64,000 bases of DNA from Rhizophagus irregularis (GCF_026210795.1 NC_089432.1:5828001-5892000), one strand, 5' to 3'; shown: positions 47,271-59,983, counted from the stretch's first letter. Notes: generated by a model from the letters alone, not told the origin. A program made the numbers and translations.

Positions 47271-48513
47271 ATAAATATAATAGAATTAAATAAATGACTT
47301 ACAATCTAAATTATTAAATAAATAATTTTTTAAATGAAAAATTTAGTTAGTTTAAATTATATATAAATATTTTATAAATATAAATAGTATTAAATAAATA
47401 ACTTACTAACTATATTATTAAATAAATAATTTTTTAAATAAAAATTTAATTAGTTTAAATATATAAATATTATATAAATATAATAAATATAATAAAATTA
47501 AATAACTTACGAACTATATTATTGAATAAATAATTTTTTAAACAAAAAATTTAGTTAGTTTAAATTATATGTAAATATTATATAAATATAATAAAAACTT
47601 ACTTTCTAAAATATTTAAATAATTATTAAATAAAAAATTTAGTTAGTTTAAATTATATAAATATTATATATAAACTTACCATCTAAAATATTTGAATAAT
47701 TTTTTAAATAAAGAATTTGATTAGTTTAAATTATATGAAAAAATATTATATAAATATAATAGAATTAAATAAATAACTTACGAACTATATTATAAATAAA
47801 TAATTTTTAAAGAATTTAATTAGTTTAAATTAAATATAAATATTATATGAATATAATAGAAAATTACCATCTAATATATTTGAATAATTTTATAAATAAA
47901 GAATTTAGTTAATTTAAATTATATGTAAATATTATATAAATATAATAGAATTAAATAAATAACTTACAAACACTGGTCAAATGATGAAGAATCGGTGTAT
48001 TAAGAGCCAGTTAAGAATCGGGACCAATCAGGTTTCGGTTCTTAACCGGCTCTTATTTTTTTTATCATTAAATAATCAGTATCCCGATAGGCCTATTGAT
48101 TCTATTATATAAGAAGCCGATAGATTCTAAACGTATATCAAATTTGATCAGCTGATAATAAGTAACAAATTGATTACCCCTTCGGATTTCCCGATGACTA
48201 ATAAATAAACACCCGATCTGTCATGATCTGTCATTAATTTATAAATAAGCATCGGTAAAACATCACATGTCCGATAATAATACTGATAGAACATTGATAT
48301 TAGACGGTGAGAAATTTAAAGGTTTAATAATAATTATTATATATTTATTTATTTGTATATTTATAATATTCATAATATAAAACATGATTGATATTACAGT
48401 ATTATTATAAATTTTAAATATGAAACTTTCTATTGATCGGTATTACTGACACATATTTCCGGGTTTCTTTTCGTCCTATTGAAAAAGAACCTTCAACAAA
48501 CCGACCCAGTATA

Positions 48514-51500
48514 CTATGTACAGGGGATAATACAATCCCTGCTAAGATCATAAAATTCTTTTTTCCATAGTTCTATATTGCACAAATTTTCATCGCCATT
48601 AATTGTGCAATGAAATCTAGTCTTGTGATTTTCTGCCGGAAGGTACCACTTTACAAATGCTAGGGAATGATTTACAGAACCTTCCGGAAAATGTATAATA
48701 TGTTCAAAATAAAATTGAACAATACCGGGATAAGTATCTTTAGTATTATCATGGAGAAATTGGGATAATATTTTGGCCGATGTGACGTGCCTTTTAGAAT
48801 ACATTGACCCAAAAACTTCGGATCCAATTTTTAGTCGTCCATAAGTGTTCACTTTTGGTAATACCGGTATAGCAGAAGGAGCAGCATGGATATCTGATAG
48901 TGCTGCGAAATCTTTTCCATAGGCATTGCGGTAATATTCAACCAACAAATCTAATACTTCTTTTGAAAGGTTGGTGTCTATCCTTTTAGGATTAAGAAAA
49001 GTACCTGGAAAAGGTTCCGAACCTGTTCCGGCCATTTCTTCCACGTTTCTAGACATTGATAAAAATTCCCGGTAATCTATTCCATTAATTTCATCATGAA
49101 TTACAAGACTGCCGGTAGTTTCTTTCGGTGTAATTAGTGTGATACAAGTCGATAAATGTTGATGGTCTTGGGCGCATGAAGAAAACTGATCGAAGAGAGT
49201 TGAATTGAATGGTTTTTAATAATTCTGGTTCGATTCTTCTATTACTGCTATGATACGATCCTATAAATATAGACTATTTAATAAATTGATTTAATTATAT
49301 TGATAAGTTCGGAAATCTGGAATTACCTAATAGACCGTTCATGCGTTCGTAACTGAAACACCAGAACGCGTATAATGGTCCATAGTCTAACGCACAATGG
49401 CAAATATGTAAGCATAAATGTAAATTCGGCGTAATTTTTTCTGCGCCGTAATTTTCTTCAATGAGCTTTGCCACTTCTAGAAGATTTTTATGAGCTTCTT
49501 CTAACCCATTCGTTGTTATAGATCTGCATACAAGAATATTGCATGCACGGACAAAATTGGCGAGTATCAATTTATCCGATTCTTGAAGCAGATCCCACGT
49601 TATGGAAGTGGCATAAATTAAGATAAAAGTCTTCCATTGATCAGCGGTGAACCTTGAAAAGCCTTCACCTGTAGCAATTTTGTAGGGAATTCTACCGATA
49701 TCTGCTGGAACTTTTATTGCATTTGCCCTTTTTTGCATTGTTTCTAAATCTTTTTGTGTCAATCGGCCCTCCTCGATCCACAGTCTGGTCACGATCCACT
49801 TAGCAATACCCAAGAACAAACAATGCATTGGATCCACTGTGAGAAATCGCACTGAATCAAAGTACGGAAGTCGATACATTTCTGACCACCGTACTAAAGT
49901 ATTATGGACGTGACTATTTCTAGCATCTTTAGTATTGCAATTCAACCATTCTCGCGCATCCCTTCGAACCTGGTTGATATCTCTTTCGACAAACCATTCA
50001 TCAATATCATCAAATCCGCCAAAATTCGGTTGATTTCGATCATCATATTGAGCCTTTTTTAAGCATCTATGACAAGCCACTCGCGCAGAGATATGACCGC
50101 AGAGTTTTCTCGCGGCTGGAATATCACATGAGCAGCATATTACTGCGGCTCGAATAGATTTTCCGGTAGAGCTTTCGTATGTTTTCGATAGTTCAATCCC
50201 ATTCCATAACTCGATTAATTGATCGATGATGGGAGCTATATAATGGTTTAGTTGATGTAAATCTAGGCTCATTTGGCCCCGGAATTAAAGCCATTGTCAA
50301 AATATTTGATGGCTTGAATCTTTCATTTCGAGGCAGGTTACATATTACACCATATAGAGCTCCTATACTATAAGTTGAATTATCGAATGGTTGGAACCAG
50401 TCGATATTTAACATGATGCCTAAGTGGCGGTCTGAGACATCTTTCCGGAAAAATGGTATATTTTGACGATGATCCTGAAAGGTTTTCCAGATCTTTCCGT
50501 CATAAATATCATTCAAAAATTGAGAATCGTTACGGTCCGCCCATTTTCTACATAATTTCTCAAATCCTTTTCGATTATACATTAATTGTAATTGGTGTTT
50601 TAAACTAACAGTAGGGAACGTTAAAGAAGGTCGATAGATTGTTCCGTTAGTAACCGGAACTTTCTTAGCAAGTGTAGCATTGCACTTTTTTCTTTGATTT
50701 GCCATCGGATGATCCGGAAAATCTACATAGGTACAATGAATTGTGGCTGGAACTTGGTAAGGGTCGTTAGTTGATACTTCTGTTACATTATACAATTTGC
50801 AACACTTTTCACACGATGCGAATTTGACAATATGAGCGCAGACGCCAAGTTTTTTACGTGCCATATACAAAGATGTAGGAAAAGAATTGTACGTGTTTGC
50901 ATCCAAAAGAACCAAAAGATATCTAAAAAATTTGACTAAAGAATCGGTAGTGACATCGGATAACTTATATCTCTCTTGATATAATAAGATCCATAAAACA
51001 ATCCAATGAAAGTCTTCAGTAAAATCAATGAAGGAGGCTTCTGGATCATCACCGTATGTATTTTCCGGTGCGTCAAACCAGCCGGATGAAGATTCATTTG
51101 GTATTTCTTCGATAGGATCAAAGTCATTATCAACTTGATCGTTTTCTTCATCATCAGCATCACTAGTATCATCATCTGAAATACTTTGTTCAATAACAAC
51201 AATAGGGTATGATACATTCTTGGAATTTCCACTACCGATATGTTTTCGTTTATCTTTCGATTTGGCTTTTGATGATTTCGATTTTTTGGGAAGAAACGAA
51301 TAATTTTCCTCATCAACAATAGGTTCATGATGACCATCATCTGAATTATGTGATTCTATTTCCATTGGATCATTCAAGAGGTCTACCGATGTATCTTGGT
51401 TTAGGTCATCAGATGAAACTTGATTTAAATCTATAATTTCTTCAATAACTCCTCTTGGTCTAATATCCCTTTTTAAACTATGACTATTTTTTGTACGTGG

Positions 51501-51620
51501 ATCAACTATGTTACCTTTACATTTATTGCAATGACACGGAACTTTATTTGATGTTTTCTGTTTAAAATTATAGGATTTCTTTACAAAGACAGCTTTTGTT
51601 CTTCGGTATTTTCTCGTCAT
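48514..51620 (-). pseudogene. TNP2-type CACTA transposase
   Basis: Starts MTRKYRRTKAVFVKKSYNFK and PCHCNKCKGNIVDPRTK, the usual zinc-binding opening. The core LGIMLNIDWFQPFDNSTYSI, GVICNLPRNERFKPSNILTM, then ALIPGPNEP is characteristic of TNP2; further on come CDIPAARKLCGH, CHRCLKKAQ and LTVDPMHCLFLGIAKWI. One GT-AG intron lies at 49326-49261. Two frame changes, near 50268 and near 49195, break it, so the element could move only with transposase from another copy. The C-terminal part (48514-49056) keeps a well-formed domain. It would cut and rejoin the CACTG ends. Confidence 0.85.
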
Positions 51621-52181
51621 TGTAAATAATAATATAAAAAAATTTTATTAAAAATGAATTTCCGGTTCTTCGATGAACGGATATATTAGTATGATTGATA
51701 ATTGACATTGTTGACCATATTAGGTTACTATCAATTTATTGTATTTATTGTATTTAAATCAATATAAGTTCCTTTATTTGAATCAAAAAAAGCTTATACT
51801 TCAATAGACTATTTCGTTATTTTCAATAGACTTATCGGCATGAAAAAAAAGGAAAAAAAAATTCAATCAAAAAAAGCTTATTTAATAGACTATTTCGTTA
51901 CTTTCGACAGACCTATCGGTCCTCATATGACAAAAAAAAAAATATATATAAAGACCCCTTTCTTCCCACGAACTGATTTTTTTTTCTCTGCCATATCATT
52001 ATACTTTGATCTAAATCATTAAAAAAAAATCGTAATCATTACATTTAATCTAATTATAGGAAAAAAAAAATATTATTAATAATCATAATATTTTAATTGT
52101 GGAAATAAATAAAGGTATAAAAGAACGTCTTTTACCTTATTGTATTGTTTTTTTTTTATCCTTTAACAAATTTTGGTAAAA
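51621..52181. promoter_or_regulatory. divergent promoter of the CACTA transposon genes
   Basis: About 560 bp between the two start codons. An imperfect repeat, TCAAAAAAAGCTTATACTTC-type and TCAAAAAAAGCTTATTTAAT-type, followed by AATAGACTATTTCGTTA and CGGCATGAAA / CGGTCCTCAT, occurs at about 51783-51845 and 51870-51925. TATATATAAAGACCCC near 51945 and GTATAAAAGAACG near 52113 are TATA-like sites for the plus-strand gene. Confidence 0.5.
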
Positions 52182-53792
52182 ATGCGTGGAAGAAGACCTT
52201 TCAAAATTAAGAAAATAAGCTTAAGACGCTTATCTACAACAAATTTAACCTCTTACAACCATCATCAAACAAACTCAATGTCACCACATCGTCGTCACCG
52301 TTATCGTTCAAGAAGGAACAAGTCTAGACGTTCTTCTTATTCTAATTATTCAGATAGTCGTTCACCAAGTCAACAAAGAGGACGTTCGACTACAAGACAT
52401 AATAGGACTAATTATTCAGATAGTCGTTCACCAAGTCAACAAGGAGGGTGTTCAACTACAAGATATAATAGGAATGATGGTATGGTTATAATATAATAAT
52501 TATGTTTTTTATTTTACATATTTTGAATATAATGTCATGATTTCAATTTACAGATATCGAAGCCCTAAGCAGAGCTATCACTGCACTTACGGAAGAAGTT
52601 CGGACCCCTCAAGAAATCTCAAACAAGGAACGACCTACAAGCTGAATGGCCATCAACCCCTCAGACAACACCAGTTCCAAGGAGTAGACAAAATACATCA
52701 CTCACGCCAGAACCAGAAACTGGATATCGTCGACGTGCTCGGGTTTTGCTTGAAGATATGGACGAAGATCAATATAAGTTGTTCCATGTGAGTATCAAGT
52801 AACTATTGGTTATTCAGCAAAATTTTTTAATCGATATTTTTTTATAAAATTAAGGATGAGGTCGTGCAGATACTTAGCGGTCTCGATGATTCATTGCAAT
52901 TGGATCATACCAAAAAATGGGTAGAAATTGCACCACACGTTTCAAAACACATCATGAAGGAGATCGCTAGAGTCTTGACCGGAAGGTTTCAATACAAAGA
53001 TATAGAATTGAAATGGGTCTTACAGAATCTACACCGCCATCGTAGAGAAAGCTGGATGGTTAGCCTTGATCCGGATAAGACTAGATTTGAAAAGAAGAGA
53101 AAAGGAACGAATTCTCGAAGAAAAGATGTAAGTACTGAAGACATCCGAAATATGAAATTAAAATCCTTGATCTTGTTCCTTTCTATCCTAATCACTAATA
53201 TCTGATTGCAATAGAAAAAAGAGCGACGTCAGAAAGGCATCGAGCATATGTTCAATATTAATGATGCCTCGCTTAAAGAATTTCAACCGTCATCATTATC
53301 TTGGGAAGAATTCAAGGAAGACTGTGAAACCATATTTAATGAAGGAGGATTCCACAGTGATGAAGTTTCTGAAACTGATGAAGAGCTCACCAAAAAAGAA
53401 ATCGAAGATCATGTTCGTCCTAAGAATAAAATTGAAACGGATAAACATGTTCTTCATGTTTATGACAAGCCCTGGAGGTCACGTCGTGTAAGTATCAAAT
53501 AAAACAATTGTATAGTTATTGTATACATTTGCTTATTATCTCTTTTTCATTTTTATAGGGACGTAAATTACTTCGCTTGGCTGACCGAGTTGGTGAGAAA
53601 ATAAGTCATGTAAAACTTTCACGACATCGTTGGTATGATGATAAAACGTGGATCGACGAGTCAAAACCGCCTGAAGGTGCCCCTGATTGGTCGATATCAC
53701 AGTCGTACGGATCCGACGTACAACCACAAGATGAGATCGATAATATCGATAATATTAATGATGAACCTAACGAACTTGATGAACAGGTTTAA
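52182..53792 (+). pseudogene. CACTA accessory protein (SR-rich head, five exons)
   Basis: Exons 52182-52479, 52554-52787, 52855-53127, 53215-53487 and 53559-53792, all GT-AG. The head is basic and Ser/Arg-rich with a tandem repeat (NYSDSRSPSQQ). The middle has a leucine-rich helical part (LQLDHTKKWVEIAPHVSKHI) and EKKRKGTNSRRKD. The end, KPWRSRRGRKLLRLADRVGE, RHRWYDD and PPEGAPDWSI, recurs in many Rhizophagus-type proteins. One frame change in exon 2 (near 52625) breaks it. Function is unknown; by position it is the TnpA-like partner that may bind the subterminal repeats. Confidence 0.7.
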
Positions 53793-54718
53793 TTAATGCA
53801 TTAATGCAATGTTAGATTTAAAAGAGCACGTATATTAATAATAATTTGTAGTTTATATTTTTATTACGCAAGAATGATTTGTAGTTTATTTCTATATAAC
53901 AACGATTAAATATAGCAAGCAAATGTATTACTGTAAAATTGATTAGTATATTGCTATATAATATATTGCAACGAATAGTAATAAATTGATTAAAACAATT
54001 TGAAATATCGTGATTTCAATTACTGCCCGGCGTGTATTGTATCGTTTAACGATACTTTATGATAACCCAAATAAATACTTAAATATTATATAAATATAAG
54101 TAAAATATCAGAAATCCGATATTAACATAATATTTATCCGATTTGCACCTTATAGTTTATTAAAACTTCAAAAGATTCAGTTATTAATTTGGTAAATATT
54201 GGGCGTTTATTTGTAAAATAACAGAAACCCGATTCTTCACCAATAGAAATCCAATACTTATGAAGTATTTATGCCCGGTTGTATCCAGAAATGCAACAAG
54301 AACCTGAGCCCAATCGGGAATAAGTATCGGGATTGTATAATATATATATCTGTGAAGAATTAGTGAAGAATCGGGTACCTGAATTTTCTCTGATATGTTG
54401 TCATTCGACCAGTGAAACTATATTATTGAATAAATGATGTTTTAAATAAAGAATTTAATTAGTTTGAATTATATGTAAATATTATATAAATATAATAAAA
54501 ATATACCTTCTAAAATATTTAAATAAAAAATTTAGTTAGTTTAAATTATATGTAAATATTATATAAATATAATAAAAATTTACCATCTAAAAATATTTAA
54601 ATAATTTTTTAAATAAAGAATTTAGTTAATTTAAATTATATATAAATATATAACAAAATTAAATAAATAACTTACTTCCTATATTATTAAAATAAATAAT
54701 TTTTAAATAAAGAATTTA

Positions 54719-55175
54719 AGGCATGATCCGCCTAAGAATGGCAGCAAACTACTATATAAATTCGGGGGAAAAAATTAAAACCAAAAAAAGGCATTATCTC
54801 ATGATCCAGTGATTGGATTTTGATGATCCCTTTTCGAGTTTATAGCTTTCGATGCACTCTTCAAAACAAAATCGAAATTGGACTGGTATATCACAATATA
54901 ATCACAAAAAATGATTTTTTCCAGGTAAATCTTCCGATGCCCCCGATAAATCTTCCGTTGCCCAGAAAAAATTATATTTGCAATTATCTTGTGATATATT
55001 GGTCCAATTTTAAATATCTTTTTTTTATTTTAAAGAGTACATCAAAAGCTATAACCTCAAAAAGGGATCATTAAAATCCAATCACTGGATCACGAGATAA
55101 TGCCTTTTTTTGGTTTTAATTTTTTCCCCCGAATTTATATAGTAGTTTGCTGCCGTTCTTAGGCGGATCATGCCT
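54719..55175. mobile_element. 457-bp foldback MITE (TA target)
   Basis: Very long inverted repeats of about 140-170 bp. AGGCATGATCCGCCTAAGAA reads inverted at the right end, continuing through TATATAAATTCGGGGGAAAA and GGCATTATCTC(A/G)TGATCCA. TA flanks both ends (54717-54718, 55176-55177), and removing the element with one TA gives the usual ladder text GAATTTAATTAG. The ORF across it is spurious. Confidence 0.85.
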
Positions 55176-56039
55176 TAATTAGTTTAAATTATATGTAAAT
55201 ATTATATAAATATAATAAAATTAAATAAATAACTTACTCCCTATATTATTAAATAAATAATTTTTTAAATAAATAATTTAATTAGTTTAAATTATATATA
55301 AATTATATAAATATAATAAAATTAAATAAATGACTTACCAACTATATTATTAAATAAATAATTTTTTAAATAAAGAATTTAGTTAGTTTAAATTATATAT
55401 AAATATTATATAAATATAATAGAAATTTACCATCTAAAATATTTGAATAATTTTTAAATAAAAATTTAATTAGTTTGAAATTATATATAAATATTATATA
55501 AATATAATAGAAATTTACCATCTAAAATATTTAAATAATTTTTTAAATAAAGAATTTAATTAGTTCAAATTATATATAAATATTATATAAAAATAATAGA
55601 AATTTACCATCTAAAATATTTAAGTAATTTTTAAATTTAGTTTAAATTATATATAAATATTATATAAATATAATAGAAATTTACCATCTAAAATATTTGA
55701 ATAATTTTTTAAATAAAGAATTTGATTAGTTTAAATTATATACAAATATTATATAAATATAATAGAATTAAAATAAATAACTTACGAACTATATTATTAA
55801 ATAAATAATTTTTTAAATAATGAATTTAGTTAGTTCAAATTATATGTAAATATTATATAAATATAATAGAAATTTGCCTTCTAAAGTATTTGAATAATTT
55901 TTTAAATAAACAATTTAATTAGTTTAAATTATATATAAATATTATATAAATATAATAGAATTAAATAAATAACTTACTCCCTATATTATTAAATAAAGAA
56001 TTTTTAAATAAAGAATTTAATTAATTTAAATTATATATA

Positions 56040-56204
56040 GAAATAATGTATTTACCGCACCCTGCGTTACAAATTTATATATATTTGTATGTTTATCATT
56101 TGCCATTTTAAGGGGGTACAGTGTATAAACTAAAGATTGACATAAACAATTTACAAAAAAAGAAGGATGCGTTGTAATGCAGGGTGCAGTAAATAAATTC
56201 ACTC
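56040..56204. mobile_element. 165-bp MITE with 9-bp target duplication
   Basis: TTATATATA flanks both sides (56031-56039, 56205-56213). The inverted ends share TTTAC(C/T)GCACCCTGC(G/A)TTACAA. Inserted in an intron of the ladder. It has a different family sequence from the MITEs at 47027 and 57514. Confidence 0.8.
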
Positions 56205-57513
56205 TTATATATAAATGTTATATAAATATAATAAAAATTAAATAAATAACTTACGAACTATATTATTAAATAAAAATTTAGTTAGTTTAAATTATATATA
56301 AATATTATATAAATATAATAGAAACTTACCATCTAAAATATTTGAATAATTTTTAAATAAAGAATTTAATTAGTTTATAAATATTGTATGAATATAATAG
56401 AATTAAATAAATAACTTACAATCTATATTATTAAATAAATAATTTTTTAAATAAAAAATTTAATTAATTTAAATTATATATGAATATTGTAAAAATATAA
56501 TAAAATTAAATAAATAACTTACTCCCTATTAATAATTTTTTAAATAAAAAATTTAGTTAGTTTAAATTATATGTAAATATTATATATATATAATAGAAAT
56601 TTACCATCTAAAATATTTGAATAATTTTATAAATAAAGAATTTAGTTAGTTTAAATTATATATAAATATTATATAAATATAATAGAATTAAATAAATAAC
56701 TTACAAACTATATTATTAAATAAATATTTTTTTAAATAAAGAATTTAGTTAGTTTAAATTATATATAAATATTATATAAATATATACTAATAGAAATTTA
56801 CCCTCTAAAATATTGAAATAAAGAATTTAGTTAGTTAGTTAGTTTAAATTATATATAAATATTATATAAATATAATAGAAATTTACCATCTAAAATTTTT
56901 GAATAATTTTTTTAAATAAAAAAATTTAGTTAGTTTAAATTATATATAAATATTATATAAATATAATAGAAATTACCCTCTAAAATATTTGAATAATTTT
57001 TTAAATAAAGAATTTAGTTAGTTTAAATTATATATAAATGTTATATAAATATAATAGAAATTTACTCTCTAAAATATTTAAATAATTTTAAATATAAAAT
57101 TTAGTTAGTTAAATTATATGTAAATGTTATATAAATATAATTGAATTAAATAAATAACTTACGAACTATATTATTAAATAAGTTTTTAAATAAAAGATTT
57201 AGTTAGTTTAAATTGTATATAAATATTATATAAATATAATAAAATTAAATAAATAACTTACATACTATATTATTAAATAAATAATTTGAAATAAAAAATT
57301 TAGTTAGCTTAAATTATATATAAATACTATGCAAATATAATAGAAATTTACTTTCTAAAATATTTGAATAATTTTTTAAATAAAGAATTTAGTTAGTTTA
57401 AATTATATGTAAATATTATATAAATATAATAATATAATAGAAATTTACCATCTAAAATATTATTTAAATAATTTTTAAATAAAGAATTTAGTTAGTTTAA
57501 ATTATATGTAAAT

Positions 57514-58126
57514 AGAAAAAAATTATTTCTTATCTGGGTGATTTCTCACCCCTTCTGAATTTAATATATAAAAATGACATCATACTAATTATTTACCGAT
57601 TATTTTCAAAAGAAAAATAATGTAATTTTTGACAAAAAAAATCTTTTAAAAATAAAACTTAATTCGTGATCTGGATGTCGATCAGTGAAAATTCGTAAAT
57701 AATAAGAATTTGCTGTTGCCACAAAGACAAGTCATTTTTTAATTTTCATCGGAAGGGAAATTAATAATGCATTCAAAAGCTGTGGTTTTTCTGCTATAAA
57801 ATACTGTGTAATATTTTCATTTTGTTGAACTGGATGCAGTGATAGATATCTTACCCACAAAAATGCCAATTAAATGAATTTCATTAATGATCTACAAAAT
57901 TTCACCCCATTTTTTGATAGTAATTTTCACTGATTTATAACCAGATCTCAAATTAATATAATTTTTGTATACTTTAAAATTACAATTTATGGGTAATTTT
58001 AACTGCTCTACAAATTTACTTAATACCTTAAGAAAGGTTATAAATACCATTTTTGACATTTTCAATAATTTATGATTTGGGGATGAGAAATATTAAATCT
58101 TACCCAAGGTGAGAAATAAATTCATC
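57514..58126. mobile_element. 613-bp MITE with 9-bp target duplication
   Basis: TATGTAAAT flanks both sides (57505-57513, 58127-58135). The inverted ends share an ATTTCTTATCTGGGTGATTT-like motif with GAATTTATTTCTCACC at the other end. The interior is unique, less AT-rich sequence without an open frame. Inserted in a ladder intron. Confidence 0.8.
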
Positions 58127-59983
58127 TATGTAAATATTATTATATAAATATAATAGAATTAAATAAATAACTTACAAACTATAAATAAAGAATTAGTTAG
58201 TTTAAATTATATGTAAATATTATATAAATATAATAGAAATTTACCTTCTAAAATATTTGAATAATTTTTTAAATAAAGAATTTAGTTAGTTTAAATTATA
58301 TATAAGTATTATATAAATATAATAGAAATTTACCTTCTAAAATATTAGTTTAAATATTTTTTTAAATAGTTAGCTTAAATTATTATATGTAAATATTATA
58401 TAGATATAAGAAATAACTTACTTCCTATATTATTAAATAAATAATTTTTTAAATAAAGAATTTAGTTAGTTTAAATTATATGTAAATATTATATAAATAT
58501 AATAGAATTAAATAAATAACTTACGAACTATATTATTAAATAAATAAATTTTTAAATAAAAATTTAGTTAGTTAAATTATATATAAATATTGTATAAATT
58601 AATAGAATTAAATAAATAACTTACGAACTATATAATTAAATAAATAATTTTTTAAATAAAGAATTTGGTTAGTTTAAATTATATATAAATATTATATAAA
58701 TATAATAGAAATTTACCCTCTAAAATTTTGATAAATAAAAAATTTAATTAGTTTAAATTATATGTAAATATTATATAAATATAATAGAATTAAATAAATA
58801 ACTTACGAACTATATTATTAAATAAATAAATTTTTAAATAAAAATTTAGTTAGTTTAAATTATATATAAATATTATATAAATATAATAGAAATTTACCCT
58901 CTGAAATATTTGAATAATTTTTTAAATAAAGAATTTAGTTAGTTTAAATTAGTATATATAAATATTATATAAATATAATAGAAATTTACTATCTATGATA
59001 TTTGAATAATTTTTTAAATAAAGAATTTAGTTATTTAAATTATATGTAAATATTATATAAATATAATAGAATTAAATAAATAACTTACTCCCTATAATAT
59101 TAAATAAATAATTTTTTAAATAAAGAATTTTAGTTAGTATGTAAATATTATAAATATAATAAATATAATAGAATTAAATAAATAACTTACGAACTATAAT
59201 TATTAAATAAATAATTTTTTAAATAAAAAATTTAGTTAGTTTAAATTATATGTAAATATTATATAAATATAATAGAATTAAATAAATAACTTACAAACTA
59301 TAAACAATTTTTTAAATAAAGAATTTAGTTTGTTTAAATTATATGTAAATATTACATAAATATAATAGAATTTAAAATAAATAACTTACACCCTGTAATA
59401 TTATTAATTAATAATAATTTTGTAGTAAAGTAATTATAATCAATTATATAATTCTATATAAAAATTAAAATATATACAGTAACTTACAATCTAATTATTT
59501 AAATAAATAATATTATTAGTTTGAATTATATAAATATTTTTAAATTAATATAAAATTAAATACTTACTTGCTATAATATCAGTGATTATTAAACAATTAT
59601 AATAATGAAAAATTTAGTTATTTGAATATCATGTAAAATATAATAAAAATAAATAACTATTAACTTACTAACTATAATAACGTTAATAATAAAATAAATT
59701 ATTTGGTTATATAAAATATAATAGAAGTAAGTAATTTAATTATCATTCCAACAAGATATCCTATTACTTACGAGCTAATATATTAAAATAATTTTTAATG
59801 ATTAGTTTAAAAATTTAAATCATGTGTTTATTATTTACAAGCTGATAATTATTTTCTTACCTTTATCTTCCTCAATTCTTGAAACTAGTTTTATTATATT
59901 GCAAATTTGTTTATAAAAATTTTAGATAATTTGTATTAGATTTATTTATATTCATGCTATATGTTTTTACCTTTATGAGCCAT

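Larger units (their letters stand above)
47971..54414. mobile_element. CACTA (EnSpm) DNA transposon, 6.4 kb
   Basis: The ends are CACTGGTCAAATGATGAAGA and, inverted, CACTGGTCGAATGACAACAT. The 3-bp duplication AAA (47968-47970, 54415-54417) is confirmed by neighbouring ladder units that read CTTACAAACTATATT. Two divergent genes lie inside: a TNP2-type transposase (51620-48514, minus) and an accessory SR-rich protein (52182-53792, plus). Subterminal repeats rich in ATCGG / CCGATA occur at both ends (GAATCGG, TCCCGAT, CCGATTCTTC). The insertion lies exactly in a 3-nt exon candidate of the ladder. Confidence 0.9.
39053..59983 (-). other. ladder of about 70 one-codon (3-nt) exon candidates between repeated introns
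   Basis: On the minus strand a unit of about 85-110 bp repeats about 70 times. Each unit reads acceptor (TATAG, TTTTAG or TTTCAG), exactly three bases, donor (GTAAGTTATT or GTAAATTTC), then AAACTAACTAAATTC with a CTAAC branch point, then the next acceptor. By hand I count ATG 16, TTC 11, ATT 7, GGA 5, AAG 5, TTT 4, AAA 4, AGG 4, TTG 3, GAA 2, TTA 2 and seven used once; none is a stop triplet. Examples: 59772-59774 CTC, 39414-39416 ATG, 39230-39232 TTG. One unit (about 55875) has a GC donor. At the 5' end, exon 59983-59971 (ATGGCTCATAAAG) and exon 59884-59861 (24 nt) set phase 1. A 71st site (CTT, 59839) is too close to exon 2. A 72nd (TAA, 39135-39137) has an AAAG acceptor. Seven transposons are inserted. 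Confidence 0.75.

Noticed and set aside
49220-49240. GGTTCGATTC resembling a tRNA T-loop
   Set aside because: It lies within the CACTA transposase exon and no cloverleaf or acceptor stem can be built around it.
54820-55074. 84-codon ORF inside the foldback element
   Set aside because: It covers both arms of the inverted repeat of a MITE and has no family features.
39053-59400. Plain AT-rich satellite explanation for the whole ladder region
   Set aside because: It explains the tandem period, but not the exact three-base spacing, the kept donor, branch-point and acceptor motifs, or the lack of stops in the phase set by the first exons; kept only as the null hypothesis.
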